Part shown: one piece after another, positions 12,690 to 25,310 of the stretch
Layout of the letters: each line of letters begins with the position of its first letter
Numbering within the stretch: position 1 is the first letter of the stretch
NCBI RefSeq assembly: GCF_004193775.1
Contig: NC_041019.1
Span: 17,455,020 to 17,519,019 of the forward strand
From: Glycine soja
Lineage: Eukaryota > Streptophyta > Magnoliopsida > Fabales > Fabaceae
Direction: 5' to 3'
DNA length: 64,000 nucleotides
Notes under the pieces: generated by a model
What the model saw: the letters and a program-made list of their open reading frames with translations, nothing else
The model's database searches: none
What the model was told of the DNA's origin: nothing
Position numbers and translations under genes: made by a program

Positions 12690-13949
12690 TGATTTTGCTC
12701 AGTAGATACTCCCATTTTTGTGAATTAATGTGAATCAACTTCAGTTTCAGGCCAAATGAAGAGGTCTAGCAGCTGGTGTCTCGCTAAGCGAGGCATATGC
12801 GCTTAGCGAGTGACATCCGCTAAGCGAGACACTCAGCCCGCTTAGTGCGTGGAGAAACCCTAGAAGAGGATCAGTCACAGATGTCCGCGCTCAGCGCACC
12901 GTCAGCTCACCCAGCGAGTCGATTGTCCCTTCTCGCGCTTAGCACGCCCAGCTCGCTAAGCGAAAATTCACTAACTCGCGCTTAGCGAGAAAATGGCGCC
13001 AAGCGAGCCTTCAGAATCTGAAACGTCAAGGAGCCTTTAAAACACTGAAGTTGGCATAAGACAAGATATACAGAGAGGGAGGAAACGAAGAGACACACCA
13101 AGAGAGATGAAAAACAATGCAAAGCTCCAACCTTCAAGAGAGTTTAGGTTTTAGGAGTGATTTTAGGGTTCTAGGGGTGGTGGAGACATCCTCATCCATT
13201 TGTAACCTCAGTTTTTCTTCAAGAATCTATCCTTTGTGCTGAAAGTTACTAGCTTGCAATGGAAGGCTAAACCTCTTGTTGGGGATTTATGTTGAACACT
13301 TGATGTAATATCTTCTTACTATCTATTTATAGTTATTTTTATGTGTTCATTGCTTCTATCTGTGCTTATTTCTTGCATGCTTGTGGCTTGATCACCCATT
13401 TGTATGTAAAGTTAGGATTTTTAGTACTGGGAAGTGCTTTAAAACCTTAGAACTTGATAGAGCAGGCTAGACTGTATGTCTGGGGACGAAGTGCAGTGAT
13501 TTAGTTTATATTATGCTATAATCTTAATGCAACTCGTTTAGACCAAGTTTTTTGAGGGATCAAGGATGAAGTTTAAATAGAGTTAGGCCCATTCACTTGA
13601 AGGATCTTGGTTTGGGTAGTTGCTTCAACTTAAGAACGCTAAAACAACGTTAAATAGAGAAAAATATTTAGTAACATCAAAGTAGGTTCAGTAGAATGAC
13701 CCAACGCTTTTACTTAATTGTTTTCACCTCTCACTGTTAGATACTTTAGTTTGTAGTTAATTAGAATTGTAGACAAAAACCCTTTTTTGATTATTTACTA
13801 GCTTTAAACAAATGTTTGCTCACTTGAACGCATATTTTCTGAATGAAACAAGTTTCCTGTGATTCGATACTCGGTTCTTACCGTTTTATATTATTTGTGC
13901 GACTCAGTACACTTGTTGATTATCATTCGTAGATTATTATTCACAAACA
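12690..13949 (+). mobile_element. Solo LTR of a Ty3/gypsy-like element inside the pararetrovirus
   Basis: About 1.26 kb of noncoding sequence carries many GCTTAGCGAG/CTCGCTAAGCG copies (12,780-13,010), a motif typical of certain soybean LTRs. Viral second-frame coding sequence lies on both sides and can be followed for about 20 codons past it to a stop near 12,630. That identifies this block as an insertion. AGTTT occurs at 12,686-12,690 and 13,950-13,954, a possible target duplication, but the exact ends are uncertain. No internal region is present. Confidence 0.6.
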
Positions 13950-13954
13950 AGTTT

Positions 13955-15409
13955 TTGCCGCGAAACAAGGGTCTTCTTCTTCTTCTAACAAACTTGTTTC
14001 TTCCTTCTTTGAGGAAGAGCCTTCTTCTTCTTGTTGTAACATTTGGAGAACTTCTTTAAGATTCTTAGCTAGACTTTCTTTAGATTTTGAGCCGGCTAAA
14101 AACACAACAAGTTAGGACTTCTGGTTCAGAAATATCGTAGTTTCTGGATCAACTGGTTTGAGAAGTTCTGGATGTGATTGGAACCAAAGCTTGACTTGTT
14201 CTGGGTCAGCCTTTGATGAATCAAATTGTGTCCACCATTTCACAAAAGCATGCCTCTGTAGTGATTGAAATTGATTTGTTCTTTTTGTTTTACTGTAATG
14301 ATATTGCCATGAAAAAATCCATGACAGAGCAAAACTAGAAAAATATTTAAGGTCTACTGGAATTTGTGATTCTTGAGAATTGAATTGTTTTTTAAATTGA
14401 GCAAATCCTTGTTGAACCTGCTCTGGGAAGATCTCTGGTATTGGGCCAAAGAAATCCCACCATTGAAAAAACCAGTTTGGGAAGTTATTGATTGTGTTAG
14501 TCTTAAAATATATCAGCCATGAGTGCTTGAAGCGGGTGTTCTGGTGCCAAAAAACCTTGGTCCAAGCATCAACGTAATCCTAATAGGTATAACCTACAGG
14601 ATCAAATGGCACCGAGAATTTCTTGCCTTTGTTAAGGTCTGGACCAAAATGTCTTGGTTGAAGAACTTTTAAGATTTGAATTGTTGAGTGAGTGTTCAAC
14701 GATTGATCCATTGGGTCCTTGAAGTGCTTGATAGACACTGAATTTGATTCTACCAATATAAGTTCATAAAAATTTCTTGTTTTATTGATGGCGATTGGTT
14801 TGAAATGAAATCCTGACGGGAAAGCCTTGGCTGTCGCCTTGAATGGGTTTTTATCCAGAATTCAGGTTCCATCTGCAAAACAGTTGAACATTTATTTTTA
14901 TAGATATAACTGTTGGTTTGTTTGGTGGGTGGTGTTTGAGTTTGGGTTAGGGCCTGTTTCCCTTTGGAATTGGTTGCTTTTGAAATTTTTGCCTCTTGAA
15001 TAATGTTTTGTAAGTTTGTTTCAGAATCATTGTCGGATTTTGAGGCCATATCTACCCAAGTCTTTTTGGTTAACCTTGGAACTTTGGTCAGACCCATTTC
15101 TTGGAGGGCCTGAAGTGTTTGAATTGACCAAGCATAGTCGGCCGATGTTTGTTTGGCGGTTGTCGATTTGGGGGATGCCTGAGTGGATGACTCAGGTTTT
15201 ATAGTGATGATTTGGGTCGATGACCCTTCTGTTTTAGTTATCTGGGTGGAAGACCCAGCCTGGGTTGGTGACCTAGAGGATATTGAAGGACTTTTCTAGA
15301 TAATTGGCTCTGGTAGAGCCAACTTAAAACCTTTGCCTGAACTCCTGCTTCCCCTCAGGGAGGTCCCTGCTGCCTTAGGCGGCATTACCGGTTTTCTGTA
15401 AGAATTCAT
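13955..15409 (-). pseudogene. Pararetroviral second ORF, unknown function
   Basis: A frame beginning at an ATG on the minus strand (15,409) overlaps the end of the polyprotein frame. It runs with a few stops (for example near 15,295 and 14,583) to the LTR insertion at about 13,955. The product is Trp- and Phe-rich in its middle part (about 14,270-14,560) and ends in an acidic Glu-rich segment. I know of no assigned function for this second frame in florendovirus-like genomes. The identification rests on position and layout. Confidence 0.6.
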
Positions 15410-16770
15410 GGGTAAGGTAGTTAGGTAGAGAGTTTGAGGTGCCTTTGATATATTCTATATCAAAATAAAAAACGCTTAAAATTGCTTGCCATCTTGCAAA
15501 AATTTGTTTTGAGGCAAGGTTTTTAACATTCTTTTGTAAAATATCTTTTGGCAGACTTACAATAAACCCGGATTAAAAAAATTTGATTTAACAAATCCGA
15601 TTGAAATTTGGAAATGCACAAAACAATTGCAAAAACTTCTTTTTTGACAATTGAATATTTTAGTTGTGCAGAATTCCAATGTTTTGATGTATATGCAATG
15701 ACATGTTCTTGGCCATGGACTCTTTGTTTGAGGATGCCACCATAACCTATGTTGGATGCATCAGTTTCAACAATTTTGAATGCCTGTGGGATAGGAAGAT
15801 ACATACATTTTATGGATTTGACTTTGAGTTTGATATCTTTGACTGTTTGAGTATGGTGGTTAGACCAGGAAGGCAGATTTTTCTTCAGCCTATCATGCAA
15901 TGGTTTGACAATGTTGTTTAAATATGGGACAAATTCTCCTACATAATTCAGACAACCAAAGAATCATTGTAACTGGGTTTTGTCCAAAATTTGGTCAGGG
16001 AATTTGCTGGTAAATTCTACTGATCTGTCTATTGGAATGATTGTGCCTTGATATATATTATGACCAAGGAACCTAATTCGAGTTTGAAAAAGATTGATTT
16101 TTTATTTGGAAACTACCAGACCATTTTGTTTGATGATATGGATGAAGGTCTGTAGGTGTTTGAAATGTTGATCAATGTTTTGAGAAAAGATTAGAACATC
16201 ATCTATGTAGACAATGACGAACTTTGAATAAGGATTGAAAATGTCATTCATGATTTTTTGGAATTCTGAAGGGGCATTCTTCAGACCGAATGACATTACA
16301 TTCCACTCGTATTGCCCGAAAGGTACAGTGAAGGCTGTTTTGTACCTTTCTGATTCTTGGATATGAATTTGCCAAAATCCAGATTTCAAATCAAATTTGG
16401 AAAATATTTTTTGCAGAATTTAGTCTGTTAATTAAATCTTTTTTGTTGAGAATAGGATACCTAATCCACTGTAAGGCTTGATTTAAAGGTTTATAGTTTA
16501 TGACTAATTGAGGCATACCCCGCTCAAGCTTAGCTTGTTTATTGACATAGAAAGCAGCACAAGACCATGGGCCTTTGTTCTTTCTTATCAGGCCTTTGTC
16601 AAGCAGATCCTTGATTTCTTTTTGATAGTATTGGAGGAGTTCTTCATTCATTTGAATTGGCCTAGCTTTCATGGGAATTTGTTTTTCCCTGAAGTCTTTC
16701 TCATAAGGAAGATCAACAATATGTTTTTTCCTATTCCAAAATGCATGTGGCAAATCAGAACAGATAGTTG
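15407..16770 (-). pseudogene. Pararetroviral reverse transcriptase and RNase H region
   Basis: The RT fingers and palm region is at 16,753-16,391, continuing after a frameshift near 16,390 into 16,389-16,102, which holds the YIDD catalytic box. RNase H follows (about 15,800-15,410) with its DASNIGYGG motif and a frameshift around 15,530. The frame is broken by several further stops, so it cannot make an intact polymerase. Confidence 0.85.
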
Positions 16771-16984
16771 ATTCAATATGATGTAATAAAGATTAAATTT
16801 TTTCTTTTATTTGAGGTTTTTCCAATTATATTTGGATGTTCTTAAAAGATATTTCTTCTTTTAAGAAGTTAATTTGGTTAATTTTGATTTCTATAAGATT
16901 TGTATTTCTAGATATTGGTTTAGTAGAAAAATCAAATGTAATCTTTTTGCCTAAATGAGTTGTAGTTATCCCTTCTTTAGATAT

Positions 16985-17662
16985 CTAAAGAGGAAACAGA
17001 GCTATAATGAAAGGAGTACCTAGGATCACTTCGTTCTTAAGGTTTTTTACCAGAAGAAAGTTTGTATTAATCCTAAGGCCTTGGTTTTCAATAATTGCAT
17101 TAGATAACTTATAGTTAATCTTTAATTTTGATCCATTTGCTGTACTTAGTTTTTCTGAAGTCTTTTCAAAGAATTTTGTAGGAATTAATCCTTCCAAAAT
17201 AAAATTTGAATCAGCCCCTGTATCAAATAGGGCCATCATATCTAAGAAAAAATCATTAATAATGATTTTAATGTTTATGTAAAATTTTTGGATTTTAATC
17301 TTGTTGATTAATCCCATAAACATTTCATCTTCTAAATTTTCATTTTCATTTTCTATATCCTTTTCAGTATTTTCATAATCACTGCTTTCTTCAAGCTGAC
17401 AAAGGATGATTTGATGAATTTCTTGTTGTTGACGAGGTTCTTTAACTTCTCTTTTTAAATTATTAATCTCTGTTTGGATATCCTGAATTGTTGTTGGTTT
17501 TACTAAAGTGTTTTCTAATCTTTTGAATATGTGGCTAACATCAAATTTATTATTTGTAATAAAATCTTTTTGTCTGGGTTTAGTTTCTAGGGTTTTCCTT
17601 AATTTTTCCAGAAAAACCTTTTTTTCCTGGGGGTCAGGTATGGAATTGATTGCCTCAAACAA
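16985..17662 (-). pseudogene. Pararetroviral aspartic protease segment of polyprotein
   Basis: A 225-codon open stretch has an acidic, Glu/Asn-rich first half and then a retroviral-type protease with the active-site motif DTGADS and the downstream IILGTPF-like element (seen as VILGTPF). It lies between the capsid zinc knuckle and the RT, as expected in a caulimovirid polyprotein. Confidence 0.8.
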
Positions 17663-18305
17663 GAGATCTTATTCTTTTGTTATAGTGTTGATTTGCTTTT
17701 CATTATCATCATTCGCAGATGATAGTTGGTCATCTTGTTGAATCATGTTGAGGTTTTCATCGGAGAGTATGGAGGATGAAGTTTCTATTTCTTCCTCCGA
17801 AGTTTCTATGAGCAAATTATTAATCCGCTCTTCAATGGCTGGTTCTAGGTTAAGGTTTCTTAATTTATTTCTTTAACCTACAGTATTTGTTAATGTGGCC
17901 TTGTTTTCCACAGTTGTAACATGTTATTTTGGATTTTAATTTTTGTTTAAGAGTTTCCATTTCTTTACTGGTCAATGGTTTGTGTGAGTATCTCCTTCTC
18001 GAACATCTCTTTTTATGGATAGTTTTATTTTCTTGGGGTTTTTTTCCTAAAATTTTGTTTTTTCTTAAGTTTGGGACAAGCTGGTAGTTGAAATTGTTCG
18101 CAGAATGATCCTAAATCTCTCTTTGTTTGGGCTTTCTCTTTGGCTAGTTGTCTTTGAATTTTGTCATCTTGACAGAATTTTAGGGCCGCTTTCTAGACAT
18201 AAGAAATTAATTGACCGTAACTTAAATTCTCATATGGAATGTCTCCATTAGCAGACTGGCTACGGATTTTGTCTCTAACCTTATCTCAAGGAAGTTTCAA
18301 ACCGA
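17663..18305 (-). pseudogene. Pararetroviral capsid C-terminus with zinc knuckle
   Basis: On the minus strand a C-x2-C-x4-H-x4-C zinc knuckle occurs at about 17,925-17,880, preceded by a Lys/Arg-rich region. Further upstream a capsid-like frame can be read to 18,302 with stops at CGA-to-TGA and CAG-to-TAG type positions, the signature of methylated-C decay. The N-terminal capsid and movement protein are absent, cut off by the adjoining LTR. Confidence 0.75.
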
Positions 18306-18306
18306 G

Positions 18307-19975
18307 TGACATGCCCCCAAGTACAAGTATTTTTCCTCATGAAAAACTACGAGTACTTATTGACAAAGTTTGTACTATTTCCATGCAATATGAAGTATAA
18401 AACATGAGCATCATCAATGCACTGACCATGGATAGTTAAAGATTCTAAGCCATCCCCTTCTCTCTCCAAGAATGCTTAAAACTCTTTAAAACACTTTATT
18501 TCCTCCTCTAGGATATCCAACATGGTCACCACACCCCCTATGTACATACATAACATACATCATCAACATCAACATCATCTCATCTCAACATCATCATCAA
18601 CATCACAAGCAATCACATTCCACATGCATACATACAAATTCATGCCCGGGATTCACATTCCCCAGGTCTTCAGGCAACATAAACCTCACACAACAACAAT
18701 CTATGGTATCACGAGACTCATATTTTTAAGGGAAAATTCTAAATTAAAGAGGAAAATTATGGTATTCAAAACAAATTCTTATGCCCATTTAAAATTTAAT
18801 AAAGAAGTAACTAGAAGAAAAAACATAAAATTTTGGGCAGAGTCTCCTCTATAGTTAAGACTTTTCCCAAAAATTCCAATCAATACAACAACAACATCAT
18901 TGACAATTTCAATCATGCACAGGGACAAACATACATCCCCATAATAGGGTTCCTTGACCCCAACTATGGTATCAAAAGTTGTAAACAAACAATAAACTTC
19001 CCTCACCTATCTATATCTCTTTGTTAGTTCCTTGTGGCATTGTTCTAAGATCTCTTAGGTTCACGTCCGTTCGTCCAAATGCAGAGCTCTATATACCAAA
19101 TCAAAGATAATTCAATATAGATTTCAAAGACAAGGTTAATATTAATTTTTGGGGTTAAATACCTATTCAATTTAAAAAGGGGCTAACGTGGTGTTTTGAG
19201 ATTCATATCAAAGAGAGGTCATTTTGAAATTCTGATCACGACATTGTGACCAGGGTTCAACAAATGTTACAAAAAAAGTCTATTTTATAAAAAGGAAACT
19301 TTACAATGTTTTTTTTCCAAGGGTTTTTCAAAGTAATTAAAAAATCCAATAAAGGTACCCAAGTCAGAAGAGTTGAATTTTGAAGATTTCGCTCCGATTA
19401 AATTGTTCTTCTCCATGCGGTGGTCTGATGACAAGCAAAGGCGGCTCGGGGCGGTCACCAGTGGTCAGTTGTGGTGGAGGAGGAGGTTCAGGGTGTTGGG
19501 GGAGAGTTTAATGGAAGATAAGGAGAAAGAAATGGCTCTTTTACGCTTCTGGACGTATTTATAGCCTACAAGACTCGCCCAGACAAAATTTGGCTTGCCT
19601 GGGCGAGCTGATCCAGCTTAAATTTTACTACTTCGGTTAAAATATCATATCTAATACTTAAGATGTTATATTGTAAATCCCAACGGTAAGAATGTGCAAA
19701 ATTGGGTTGCGAGCCTATAATCCATATTTGAAAGAGATCCAACGGTTAACGAATCCAGGATGTGGTTTTAGTGGAACAGGTTTAAGTAAAACTTGAAATC
19801 TCATAATTTCAACCTATGTCAATAAAAGTCCACATAACTCAACATTCACATCAAGCAGATCACACATGGATAATTCACACAATAGCTTAACTCATCCAAT
19901 ATAATCAAGTAATCAAATAACACAATAAAAACATCAAACATCTATTTTCAATTATTGAAATTTCAGGGTGTTACA
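18307..19975 (-). mobile_element. Large LTR or LTR-derived element
   Basis: Read on the minus strand it starts at 19,975 with TGTAACACCCTGAAATTTC, a typical LTR start. It has a TATA-like GCTATAAATACG near 19,555. The opposite end is near 18,307, where viral coding sequence stops. I recognise the composition as a common soybean LTR, with CATCATCATCAACATC-rich tracts at 18,560-18,610. No gag-pol is present. No matching 5-bp flanks were found, so the left boundary is approximate and the element may be truncated. Confidence 0.55.
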
Positions 19976-20029
19976 ACTTCCATCTCTTTGGTTATGCAAA
20001 CTTCGGGCTTAGATAAACACTACATAGGT

Positions 20030-21493
20030 CTCCAAGGCGATTCTGTAGTAGTCTCTTTAAGGCCCAATGTGCTGACTCAACCTTGCATCTGCAAAACACA
20101 AACAATTATTTTTATCCATTGATGTGTTAGTAAAACCAATATACATTTACAATTTTCATACGTGTTACTTGTTGTGTTTCCTAGATGCATTACCTTATTC
20201 GTCCAGGCTTTAACAAATCTTTGCATGTAGGAAATCAACCATGTTTTTTTGACATAGTCAACAAACATTGATCATGGTGAGCAAGCAATTTCAAACTTCA
20301 TAAGACAATCATCAAACTCTAGCTCAGAAGGACAATCCACCAGACTCCCCCACGCTTCCATGACATAATCCCATGCATTTTTTGACCCACAAGGGTTTTA
20401 CATTTTACCTTCGTATTCTTATCATTATGAAACCAACACAAGTTAGTTGCCTCAAGGAAAACAATTTTCACTGCATTCATCAATGTTGAATCTCTGTTGA
20501 TAACAATAACTTGAGGGATTGCATCACGTCTTAGCAAAATACCTCAAAAATGTTCCAGAGCCCAAACACCATTGTTTATACGTTCTCCTTCCAAATAGGC
20601 AAATGCAGTTGAAAATGTCATCCCAATATGTGTCACACCAACAATGTCAAGTAAAGGCAGCCAATATCTGTTTGTTTTGTAGGTACTATCTATGAAAAAT
20701 ACCAAATTATAGGTATTGCTTAATTTCACTGCATCTGAATGAGTCCAAAATATATCATGCACAACATCTTCATCCTTCAGTTCATGCCAATGAATATACT
20801 GATCGCGTTCAAGAAGCTTCATTAGTTGTTGCATTTCACTATTACTGCCTCTTATAGAAGAACAATATGCATATCTTGCATTACATACTTGCTTCATTGT
20901 TATACAACTATTGGCATTGTGCTCCTTCAAAGTGAGAAGAATATTCTTTGGTTTGACCATTGATTTTGTCATATCACCAATAATAATCTTCTTATTCTCA
21001 ATTAGTCGACCAGCATATGGATGTCCAACGAATGACTTAGTCAATGCATGATTATGAGTCTCACATATTAACTTTACCATCTACCCTTCACTTCCTAAGA
21101 CTGGTTTCGTTCACAGCTTAAAGGAACACCTACATTTTCTATTGTCAGTCACCGTTTGTACTAAATCTTTCTTATATGCTCTATATTTTCCAGTAGCTGT
21201 GTCTGACCTCATTATCATACCCACAAAACCAATATCATATGCAATAGAACGAGCCTAATGTAAAACATCATCACGGGTAGCAAACACTTATAAAAGGGAT
21301 AATACATGTTTAGTCTTCAAGGGACATTCATTTACTTACTTTACCAAAATAAAAAATCGTATAAGTATCTGAGAAGTATTGAAGGTATCAGAACAATCAA
21401 TATTTTCAAACACACTAAGTTCCTCTTCATTGTCTTCATTCATATTAAATTCTTAAAAAATCATGCTCTCGTATATCCACTGATCTTCATCCA
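20030..21493 (-). pseudogene. Mutator-like (MULE) transposase with FAR1-like N-terminus, broken
   Basis: The frame starts near 21,493 (MDEDQWIYESM) and has an acidic N-terminus, then a FAR1-type zinc-binding region (about 21,270-21,080; Cys and THNH motifs). The MULE transposase core follows at 21,080-20,540, with FIDSTYKTNRYWLPLL and a second conserved VINRDSTLMNA. A C-terminal piece ends with VESAHWALKRLLQNR at about 20,090-20,040. Stops and small frameshifts interrupt it at about 21,450, 21,260, 21,120, 21,065, 20,540 and 20,310. It is a class II transposase relic, related to the domesticated FAR1/FHY3 light-signalling factors but with no sign of being one. Confidence 0.85.
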
Positions 21494-21904
21494 TCTTAAC
21501 AAAATATTAAAAGAAATTCAATGACAAACTAACGACAACTAACGACACTATACATAATTCTAATTATTTATAAATAAATCTATTTATTTTAAAAAAATTT
21601 CATGTTGAAATTTATTTTAAAATCTTCCACACTAGATAAGTATGCAGACATATCAATAAATATGTTTTTTTAACATATACTATCACACAATTTTATTATT
21701 TTTTTTACTGCATATACTAATATATTACATTGAAATTGATAAGCATATATATGAAAATTTATATCTAAATTTTCATATTTTATGCACTTGCATAAACTAT
21801 TTAATGTAATAATATTTATAGAAATATATTAAAAAATATAGCTAAATTTATTAAAAAAACATTAAAAATAAAATTTATTTTATTTTTTAAATTTTTTTAG
21901 ATTA

Positions 21905-22085
21905 TACAGATTAACAATTTGTATAACTTATATGAATTGACAATTCATATGATTCATACGGATTGACAAACCGTAAGTTTCATATGGATTGACAATCCGT
22001 AAGAACCATACGGATTGACATTTCATAAGGTTCATACGGATTGACAACTTACGAATTGGAAATTTGTATGTTTCTTACAGATTTG
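21905..22085. repeat. Palindromic minisatellite (CGGATTGACAATCCG units)
   Basis: At least five imperfect copies of a 25-28-bp unit based on TCATACGGATTGACAATCCGTAAG occur. The core CGGATTG-A-CAATCCG is self-complementary with a 1-base centre. It lies upstream of the MULE transposase start, so it could be that element's subterminal repeat region. Confidence 0.75.
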
Positions 22086-22394
22086 CACAGATCAAAATTG
22101 AAGTTGTAGATGAAAAAAACTAACCTCATCTGCCGTTGCACTGCAACACCCACCATGATCACAACCACAAACTGCGAACGAACCACCGCAACAGTTCACC
22201 TCGACCAAACCAACCATGACACGGAAGGAGGAGCTCAGCCAAAACAAAACAAAAATGAATGGTGTATGAAGAAAATTAAAGAACCAACAAACGAAGAAGT
22301 AGTTAATAGGGGTAACTTTGGAATTTTATTAAAAATGTTGGGTGTAGAAAGATTATGTATGGTGTAGGAAGAAAATCCAAGAATCTAGCTCAAC

Positions 22395-22860
22395 AGTGGG
22401 GATGGGTTTTGGAATGGGCTTAACAACAGAAATTAACTTTGGCATAGGCTTAACAATAGAAATTAGTTTAATAATAGGAACAAATTTTTGGTACGTACTT
22501 GTATACTGAAATAGGAATTGGTTTTGGTATTATCTTAACAATAAAAATTGGTTTCGTAACAGGCTTCACTATGGGAGTAGGCTTTGGAAAAAGTCCTTTA
22601 AAATTTTCTTCTTCATTAGGAATTGGTGTAATAATCGGCTTTGGAATAGGCTTGATTATGAAAATTGATTTTGGTATAGGTTTATATACTGGAATAGGAA
22701 TAGGCTAGCTTAACAATTGGAATTGGTTTTGGAATAGGCTTAACTACCGGAACTGGTGTTTTTTGAAAAAATCCTTTAAATTTTGCTTATTTGTCATATC
22801 TTTGTTGGCTTGTTTTTGCTAGTTCTTCATTTACATATTTCTTTTTAAATTCTAAAGACA
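22395..22860 (-). pseudogene. Proline-rich cell-wall-type protein, degenerate
   Basis: The minus strand encodes repeated blocks of the form KPIPKPIPIVKP, VYKPIPKSIFIIKPIPK and KPTPIVKPVTKP, with two longer FKGxFxK modules about 170 bp apart. Such K-P-x-P repeats are typical of legume proline-rich structural proteins that end up in the wall (family knowledge). Stops interrupt the frame (for example near 22,705 and 22,485) and no signal peptide is visible. I read it as a relic. Confidence 0.6.
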
Positions 22861-24194
22861 GATTAAACTTGCATAATTTCAATCCAGTAGTATATAATTG
22901 TTTAAAATTTATAAACCTATGGCACTAAAAACCAAAATTTAAAAGCATAGGGACCAAAACCATAATTTCAAGATTAGAGCGACAAAAAGTATATTAGAAT
23001 CAAATACATATATGTGCAGTTTCATTACACCAATCCAAATACAATATTCCCTTTGATGGTTAAATATCTTCATTGGGCATCTTCGCATCAAAGTTTCATT
23101 ACACCAAAATTTATGTAGTTTAATTGGTGCCAAATCACATTCTAACTAAATCATCTAGAGTCCTACACAACTTTGTTATACTTGACAGACTATGTTCAAT
23201 TCAGCTATAAACAAAACAAGTATGACACATCATCTTAAAACAATATCAGTAGTCTAATTTAGAGGTAATAGTTTTATAAAAGAAGACTATATGAGCTACT
23301 ATTCATTAACCAACTGTTTAATGTTGCATGTGAAGGACTGCATCTATCAAAGTCAGTTGTGAACAATTATATCTACTTGTAATGTTTGAGTTTGTAGTTC
23401 ATTGTAATCTTTTTTCTCTAAAGAACCGCTCAAACCAATACCATTCATAAATTTTGAAATTGACAACTATTACAGTTTTTCTGTACTCTCTAGTTACCAA
23501 TGGCTAGTAATAAAAGTATTAAAAGACATCTTGTACACAAAATACATTGATTATATCCTAACCTTATTCTACTATTCATTATCAAATACATGGATTAATG
23601 GATACCATTAGGCTGAACAAAAGCAAAATTTTCACTCTAACCATAATTATCATTTAGAGCAACTGAGCAGGGTCTTGTATTGTACACACTACTCAAATTT
23701 AGTATTTACTCATTTTGTACTGTCAACTATATCATTTGCAATACTAGACTAGAGTATTTAAACTATTAACATTTGTGCATTTTATTAGTATCAATTTAGG
23801 AGTAGATACCAAACCAAAAACACATAGCATCTGTCCAGAAGCACCATGGAATATGTATGGAGTGTCACTTAGTGTATGAAATCTATTTACAACATTTTTC
23901 ATTGAGAAGCAGAACAATCAATTACAAAACAAACAATTTTTTTGTAGTAAATGTTTGTTTTATTAGAGAGGCAAAACATTTGTTTAGACTATAGGCCTTT
24001 GGTGCATTAATGCATTGCTCTTATGAGTCCTTCATTCTCTTTATCTCTCTTTCAAATTTCTTATACATGTTAATTTAAAGTCTTATAAAACTGCTACTAT
24101 GACTTGTGTGCTGCTTGATGTTTCTTGGTTATATGAGTCCTTTATATAAAGAATAGTTGTTTCCCAACTTATGATGGAAATAAATTGATAATTC
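22861..24194. other. Intergenic, no gene recognised
   Basis: AT-rich sequence without conserved coding potential. A short AGGGACCAAAACC motif near 22,950 resembles common legume interspersed repeats. Confidence 0.4.
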
Positions 24195-24929
24195 TTTTTT
24201 GTTGGACAAGTGGCCTCGAAAATATTAAGAAGAGGGCTGGAATTAAGATTTCGTTGACTATTCCTAATTGAAAATTTCCCTTTCTTAATTATTCCCTAGA
24301 TTCAATTATTTCTTTGTTAGCAAGTTACTGAAATAATAAATGAAGGAAAATAACTTGCGGAAATATAAAGACAACAGAAAGTAAAAGAGATAAGGGAAGA
24401 GAGAATGCAAAATCGGATTTATCTTGGTTCGGCCACAACCTATGCCTACATCCAGTCCCCAAGCAACCCACTTGAGATTTTCACTATCCTTGTAAAATCC
24501 TTTACAAGCAATGAACCACAAAGGAATCCCCTCCTTTGTGTTCAGTGATTGCAACCAAGAAGTTATGCCCACTTCTTGCAATGAACTCAAAAGCGGTTAG
24601 TCTTTTGAGTCCAGTGATAACAACCAAGAAGTTGTACCCACTTCTTGCAATGAACCCAAAAGCGGTTAATCTTTTAAGTCCAGTGTTTAACCAAGAAGAC
24701 CTTCTCTTGAAAAATAGTCACCAAAAGTAGGTCTCTTGAAAATCTTTTTGTAAGAATGGAGGAGAGGAAGAAAATAGAATAACACAAGTTTTTGCCCAAT
24801 GAACTTTTCTTGACATAGCAAGTATTGAAAAAAAACTTTTAGAAAGATGTTGAGAATGAAATCAGTAATCAGTATCTTTTGAAATTCGTGCCATGGTCAC
24901 ATATTTATAGTCATTTGATGGCTCTTGAA

Positions 24930-25085
24930 GAAATCATTTTAAAAGTTATGACTCTTGGCAATTTCTTCAAAACTAGTCACTTTAAAAGTTGTGACTCTCT
25001 TGAAAACTAGTCACTTTAAAAGTTGTGACTCTTGGCAAATTCTTCAAAAACTAGTCACTTTAAAAATCGTGACTCTTGACAATTT
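24930..25085. repeat. Tandem repeat within the solo LTR
   Basis: A unit of about 30-50 bp, AAACTAGTCACTTTAAAAGTTGTGACTCTTGGCAAATTCTTC, is repeated about four times with small changes and deletions. Confidence 0.75.
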
Positions 25086-25197
25086 ATTTTTCAAAACCAG
25101 TCATTGATAATAGATTACCATTATAGTGTAATTGATTACACATCAATAGTTGTGACTCTTCATGTTTAGATTTGAAAACCAACGTTTAGAAACGCTG

Positions 25198-25310
25198 GTA
25201 ATCGATTACAAATGTTGTGTAATCGATTACACAAGTTTGAAAAAGTTTTATCACAAGTTATGACTCTTGAAATTTGAAGTCCAATGTTCAAAACATTGGT
25301 AATCGATTAC
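25198..25310. repeat. Perfect 12-bp palindromes GTAATCGATTAC
   Basis: Exact copies start at 25,198, 25,219 and 25,299. One-mismatch copies occur at 25,119, 25,320 and 25,371. They are confined to this LTR and are a family signature. Confidence 0.8.

Larger units (their letters stand above)
12045..18305 (-). mobile_element. Endogenous pararetrovirus (Caulimoviridae), decayed copy
   Basis: Reading the minus strand from 18,305 downwards gives a CCHC zinc knuckle, an aspartic protease, a reverse transcriptase, an RNase H, a second reading frame of unknown function and then a noncoding region with a TATA box. A Ty3 element would have an integrase after RNase H; none is seen, and there are no flanking LTRs. 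The single polyprotein followed by a second large frame resembles petuvirus/florendovirus layouts (family knowledge). The left end abuts an (AT)n run (about 12,030-12,048), a known preferred setting for such insertions. The movement-protein end is missing at 18,305, where an LTR begins. Stops and frameshifts are frequent, and an LTR is inserted at 12.69-13.95 kb. Confidence 0.85.

Noticed and set aside
12045..18305. Ty3/gypsy retrotransposon
   Set aside because: RT, RNase H and protease would fit, but there is no integrase, no flanking LTR pair, and the second frame plus TATA-bearing noncoding region fit a caulimovirid better.
18522..18854. Plus-strand His/Thr-rich 110-codon frame
   Set aside because: Lies in CATCATCAACATC-rich LTR sequence and has no homology I recognise.
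21955..22085. CRISPR array
   Set aside because: The repeats are imperfect, directly abutting palindromes in plant nuclear DNA, without regular spacers.
22922..22960. Left end of the third CACTA element (CACTAAAAACC)
   Set aside because: The following bases lack AGCGACC repeats and the flank does not match GAG at 62,351.
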